NCBI GenBank assembly: GCA_007124475.1
Contig: SLFB01000117.1
Location: 1 to 9,135 of the forward strand
Reading direction: 5' to 3'
Source: Vibrio sp.
Lineage (GTDB): Bacteria; Pseudomonadota; Gammaproteobacteria; Enterobacterales; Vibrionaceae
Length of the DNA stretch: 9,135 nucleotides
Shown here: positions 7,771 through 9,135 of the stretch, piece after piece
Layout of the letters: each line of letters begins with the position of its first letter
Numbering within the stretch: position 1 is the first letter of the stretch
The notes under the pieces: model-generated
Told to the model about the DNA's origin: nothing
What the model saw: the letters and a program-made list of their open reading frames with translations, nothing else
The model's database searches: none
Translations under genes and position numbers: made by a program

Positions 7771-7794
7771 TCCGAGAGCAAACTTGCTCTCGGA
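7771..7794 (+). promoter_or_regulatory. Perfect hairpin directly after the leader peptide stop
   Basis: TCCGAGAGCA (7771-7780) pairs fully with TGCTCTCGGA (7785-7794) across an AACT loop. No T tract follows, so it is not a standard intrinsic terminator. Its 3' arm runs into GGAAGG (7792-7797), a possible ribosome binding site for the next mini-ORF at 7804, so the hairpin could partly mask that site. A ribosome ending at the leader stop would cover the 5' arm. Possible roles are translational attenuation, RNA stability or an RNase site. Confidence 0.6.
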
Positions 7795-7803
7795 AGGCAC
7801 TAT

Positions 7804-7818
7804 ATGGCTGTCTTATGA
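7804..7818 (+). CDS. Possible four-codon mini-ORF MAVL
   Basis: ATG GCT GTC TTA TGA lies 6 bases after GGAAGG, whose first three bases sit in the 3' arm of the preceding hairpin. Its stop lies just before the AGGAG/GAGGAG ribosome binding sites (7821-7825 and 7827-7832) of the 137-residue gene, so reinitiation is conceivable. It resembles the first mini-ORF in starting Met-Ala followed by hydrophobic residues. Such short frames arise easily by chance, so confidence is low. Confidence 0.2.
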   Translation: MAVL

Positions 7819-7840
7819 TCAGGAGTGAGGAGAAATCACT

Positions 7841-8254
7841 ATGCTTTATCGCTATTATCAAGCGTATTTATCTGCCTTTCGTATGTGGTGGTTAACCAGT
7901 CGTTTTATGACTTACCAATCACCAATGCATCTACTGCAATTTTATGAACGGCAAGAACAACAGAACTTAACCCCTAGCGCGATTAAAATCGGCGATACGG
8001 TACATTTATTAAATTACGCCAATCAAAGTCCTTTTAAGATCACTTTAGTCAGCGACCATCGCAGCGATCCGGCCGTAGGCTATATTACTGCTGACTCTTA
8101 TTTAGGATCGATGCTCATCGGTCTCACTGAACAAGATACGATCACTTTGATGATCTGCGGTCAACACCACTCTTTTGTTATCACCCAAGTTATCCGCCAA
8201 TCTTATCAACCACAACCTACGTCAATCGTTTGTGGCTGCTTACCTTGTCAATAA
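7841..8254 (+). CDS. GreA/GreB C-terminal-domain-like protein (Rnk-type), 137 residues
   Basis: Residues about 47-118 resemble the FKBP-like C-terminal domain of GreA, GreB and Rnk: IKIGDTVHLL (48-57), a strand FKITLVSD (65-72), then GYITADSYLGSMLIGL (80-95), matching the family pattern of G-I-S-x-x-SPLG-x-A-L-x-G, and a final strand SFVITQV (111-117). The Gre N-terminal coiled coil with its catalytic acidic tip is absent. Instead residues 1-45 are aromatic and basic (three W/F-rich helical turns). Such proteins can bind RNA polymerase near the secondary channel without cleavage activity; this is inference. The tail has C131, C133 and C136 (CxCxxC), a possible metal site. Strong GAGGAG Shine-Dalgarno at 7827-7832. 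It is co-transcribed with the 38-residue gene 17 bases downstream. Family assignment is by eye. Confidence 0.7.
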   Translation: MLYRYYQAYLSAFRMWWLTSRFMTYQSPMHLLQFYERQEQQNLTPSAIKIGDTVHLLNYANQSPFKITLVSDHRSDPAVGYITADSYLGSMLIGLTEQDTITLMICGQHHSFVITQVIRQSYQPQPTSIVCGCLPCQ

Positions 8255-8271
8255 ATAAGGAGATATCACTT

Positions 8272-8388
8272 ATGAGTAAGAAAGATCTGAAAAAACCTCA
8301 ATTAAGCTTAAAAGAGAAACGTAAACTAAAACAAGAAAAGGCCTCAGAAAACAAGGTCGATAAGGGACGTAAAACCCGTCAAAAATAA
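8272..8388 (+). CDS. Small highly basic protein, 38 residues, unknown function
   Basis: The frame starts MSKKDLKKPQLSLKEKRKLK and ends KGRKTRQK. More than a third of its residues are lysine or arginine, there are no aromatic residues or cysteines, and it is probably disordered or helical only when bound. A good AAGGAG Shine-Dalgarno (8257-8262) lies 9 bases before the ATG, 17 bases after the stop of the GreA-like gene, so the two form an operon. The composition suggests binding to nucleic acid or ribosomes, but I do not recognise a named family. The clear ribosome binding site and operon position argue that it is real. Confidence 0.72.
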   Translation: MSKKDLKKPQLSLKEKRKLKQEKASENKVDKGRKTRQK

Positions 8389-8403
8389 AACGTATTGCCA
8401 AAT

Positions 8404-8508
8404 AACTTGAAGTTTACGGTAGGCGGTAAGTCAGTCCATCCTCATGATCATAGGCAGACTATGTGATTGAGGTGAACCATATAGCCAACACACCAGCAGC
8501 TTCAAGTA
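8404..8508. repeat. Imperfect palindromic intergenic repeat (ERIC-like layout)
   Basis: The element begins AACTTGAAG (8404-8412) and ends CTTCAAGT (8500-8507), so its ends are inverted copies. The centre is a nested stem: CCTCA (8440-8444) with TGAGG (8468-8472), and CATAG (8449-8453) with CTATG (8459-8463) around a GCAGA loop. The right part GCCAACACACCAGCAGCTTCAAGT resembles, from memory, one end of ERIC-type repeats in enterobacteria and vibrios, which carry AGCCAACGCAC and a CTTGAAGTA-like core. It lies in the 3' untranslated region between the 38-residue gene and the terminator. Whether it is multicopy cannot be seen from one window. Confidence 0.55.
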
Positions 8509-8524
8509 GGCAAGAAAGTATTTT

Positions 8525-8553
8525 AAAGCCTGATAATACAATCAGGCTTTTTT
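8525..8553 (+). terminator. Intrinsic terminator of the GreA-like/38-residue operon
   Basis: A perfect 10-bp stem AAAGCCTGAT (8525-8534) with ATCAGGCTTT (8541-8550), loop AATACA, is followed by further T, giving a run of six T. It lies about 137 bases after the 38-residue gene, beyond the palindromic repeat, and separates this unit from ibpA. Confidence 0.92.
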
Positions 8554-8576
8554 AGTAAAAAAATCGCCATAACTGA

Positions 8577-8604
8577 CTTGAAAAGCCGATTGCAAACCTT
8601 ATAT
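8577..8604 (+). promoter_or_regulatory. Sigma32-type heat-shock promoter of ibpA
   Basis: CTTGAAA (8577-8583) is a perfect sigma32 -35 element. After 13 bases comes CCTTATAT (8597-8604), which resembles the CCCCATnT-type -10. The spacing fits sigma32 promoters. Transcription should begin near 8611, the base of the first leader hairpin. TTGAAA with TATAAA (8602-8607, 18-base spacer) could also serve sigma70. Heat-shock control of ibpA by sigma32 is well established in E. coli. Confidence 0.8.
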
Positions 8605-8610
8605 AAATAA

Positions 8611-8762
8611 GTGTAGAGGATGCCGTTAGGGCCTCTCACTAACAACATTCGCTCACTAAGAGGAATGTTAAACCGTAAATCTTGATGACCTTAGTTTAGC
8701 TAAATAAGGATCATCACTTAACAATACTTGTTAAGACTATTGCTTACTAAGAGGATAGGAAT
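8611..8762 (+). promoter_or_regulatory. ibpA 5' leader: ROSE-type RNA thermometer with duplicated hairpin
   Basis: The roughly 150-base leader folds by eye into five stems. (1) GTG-AGAGG (8611-8619, one bulged T) pairs with CCTCTCAC (8632-8639). (2) AACATTC-G-CTC (8644-8654) pairs with GAGGAATGTT (8660-8669), loop ACTAA. (3) GATGACCTTA (8684-8693) pairs with TAAGG-A-TCATC (8705-8715). (4) CTTAACAA (8717-8724) pairs with TTGTTAAG (8728-8735). (5) CTATT-G-CTT (8737-8745) pairs with GAGGATAG (8751-8758), loop ACTAA. Stem 5 masks the AGAGGA Shine-Dalgarno (8750-8755) and carries the UUGCU motif, with a bulged or G-G-paired G, that marks ROSE thermometers. Stem 2 is a near copy with UCGCU. Heating should open stem 5 and permit IbpA translation. 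Confidence 0.82.
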
Positions 8763-9135
8763 ATGAGAACTGTTGATTTTACCCCTTTATACCGCAATGC
8801 TATTGGTTTTGATCGCTTATTAAACATGATGGAAGCGAATGTGGCAAAAAATGCTCAAGGTGGATATCCTCCTTATAATATTGAGCAACAAGAAGAAAAT
8901 AAATACCGTATAACAATGGCAGTCGCCGGGTTCGCCGAGCAAGAGCTGGATATTACTCAGCAAGAAAATACTCTTATCGTGCGGGGAGAACGAGCACCAG
9001 AAGATAATAAAAACTATATTTATCAAGGAATTGCTGAGAGAAACTTTGAAAGAAAGTTCCAGCTTGCTGATTATGTTAAAGTTATCGGTGCTCAATTAGA
9101 AAATGGCTTATTGCACATAGATTTAGAACGAGAAA
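8763..9135 (+). CDS. ibpA: Small heat-shock protein IbpA (Hsp20), 3' end outside window
   Basis: The first 124 codons are present. The N-terminus MRTVDFTPLYRNAIGFDRLL and the block GGYPPYNIE (33-41) are typical of IbpA/IbpB. The alpha-crystallin domain shows AVAGFAEQELDI (53-64), GIAERNFERKFQL (89-101) and NGLLHIDLER (114-123). IbpA binds unfolding proteins in aggregates and hands them to DnaK/ClpB for refolding. Only the last part of the domain and the C-terminal IEI-type tail are missing because of the window edge. The ATG at 8763 follows AGAGGA (8750-8755) by 7 bases. Expression is probably doubly heat-controlled, by sigma32 and by the leader thermometer. The symbol ibpA follows the single-copy Vibrio usage; ibpB is the close alternative. 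Confidence 0.94.
   Translation, partial: MRTVDFTPLYRNAIGFDRLLNMMEANVAKNAQGGYPPYNIEQQEENKYRITMAVAGFAEQELDITQQENTLIVRGERAPEDNKNYIYQGIAERNFERKFQLADYVKVIGAQLENGLLHIDLERE

Noticed and set aside
7771..7794. Hairpin after the mini-ORF as an intrinsic terminator
   Set aside because: No T tract follows; the next bases are AGGCACTATATGG.
8820..9095. 91-codon minus-strand frame
   Set aside because: Antisense shadow of ibpA; the hydrophobic, low-complexity translation reflects the complement of an A-rich coding strand.
1..9135. CRISPR array, tRNA/rRNA gene, insertion sequence or defence cassette
   Set aside because: No regularly spaced repeats, no cloverleaf or rRNA segment seen, no transposase or nuclease motifs; nearly all coding capacity is explained by housekeeping genes.

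Overview
The window is the dnaA neighbourhood of a gammaproteobacterial chromosome, most likely Vibrionaceae. The evidence is the gene order yidC-yidD-rnpA-rpmH diverging from dnaA-dnaN-recF-gyrB with an ibpA-type small heat-shock gene beyond, Vibrio-like protein sequences from memory (L34, RnpA, YidD, the DnaA N-terminus), a roughly 43-45% GC appearance, and dense GATC sites suggesting Dam/SeqA biology. I cannot fix the species.

Positions 1-793 (minus strand) hold a compact cluster: the start of yidC (cut by the window edge), yidD, rnpA and rpmH. It is read from one near-consensus sigma70 promoter at 897-925 with a hairpin at the start of the transcript. The genes are tightly packed or overlapping: rnpA/yidD overlap by 34 bases and yidD/yidC are 2 bases apart.

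Positions 926-1363 are a non-coding divergent regulatory region with DnaA-box-like 9-mers (one perfect, several with one mismatch) and eight GATC sites within 279 bases. It is best read as an autoregulated, sequestrable dnaA promoter and possibly a vestigial or real origin-like element.

Positions 1364-7482 (plus strand) carry dnaA (GTG start), dnaN, recF and gyrB. They encode the initiator, the sliding clamp, the recombination mediator and the gyrase B subunit. All are full length with intact active-site motifs. A strong intrinsic terminator follows gyrB.

Positions 7540-8553 form a small accessory transcription unit that I do not recognise as a named system. It has a candidate promoter, a five-codon mini-ORF with a perfect Shine-Dalgarno directly followed by a 10-bp hairpin, a second four-codon mini-ORF, a 137-residue protein resembling the GreA/GreB C-terminal domain with a CxCxxC tail, a 38-residue very basic protein, a roughly 105-base imperfect palindromic repeat (ERIC-like in layout), and a strong terminator.

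Positions 8554-9135 hold a heat-shock gene, ibpA (3' end outside the window). It has a sigma32-like promoter and a 150-base structured leader. The Shine-Dalgarno lies in a ROSE-type thermometer hairpin, and a near-duplicate of that hairpin, with the same loop and bulged G, lies 91 bases upstream. This duplicated thermometer and the mini-ORF/hairpin leader are the most interesting features of the window.
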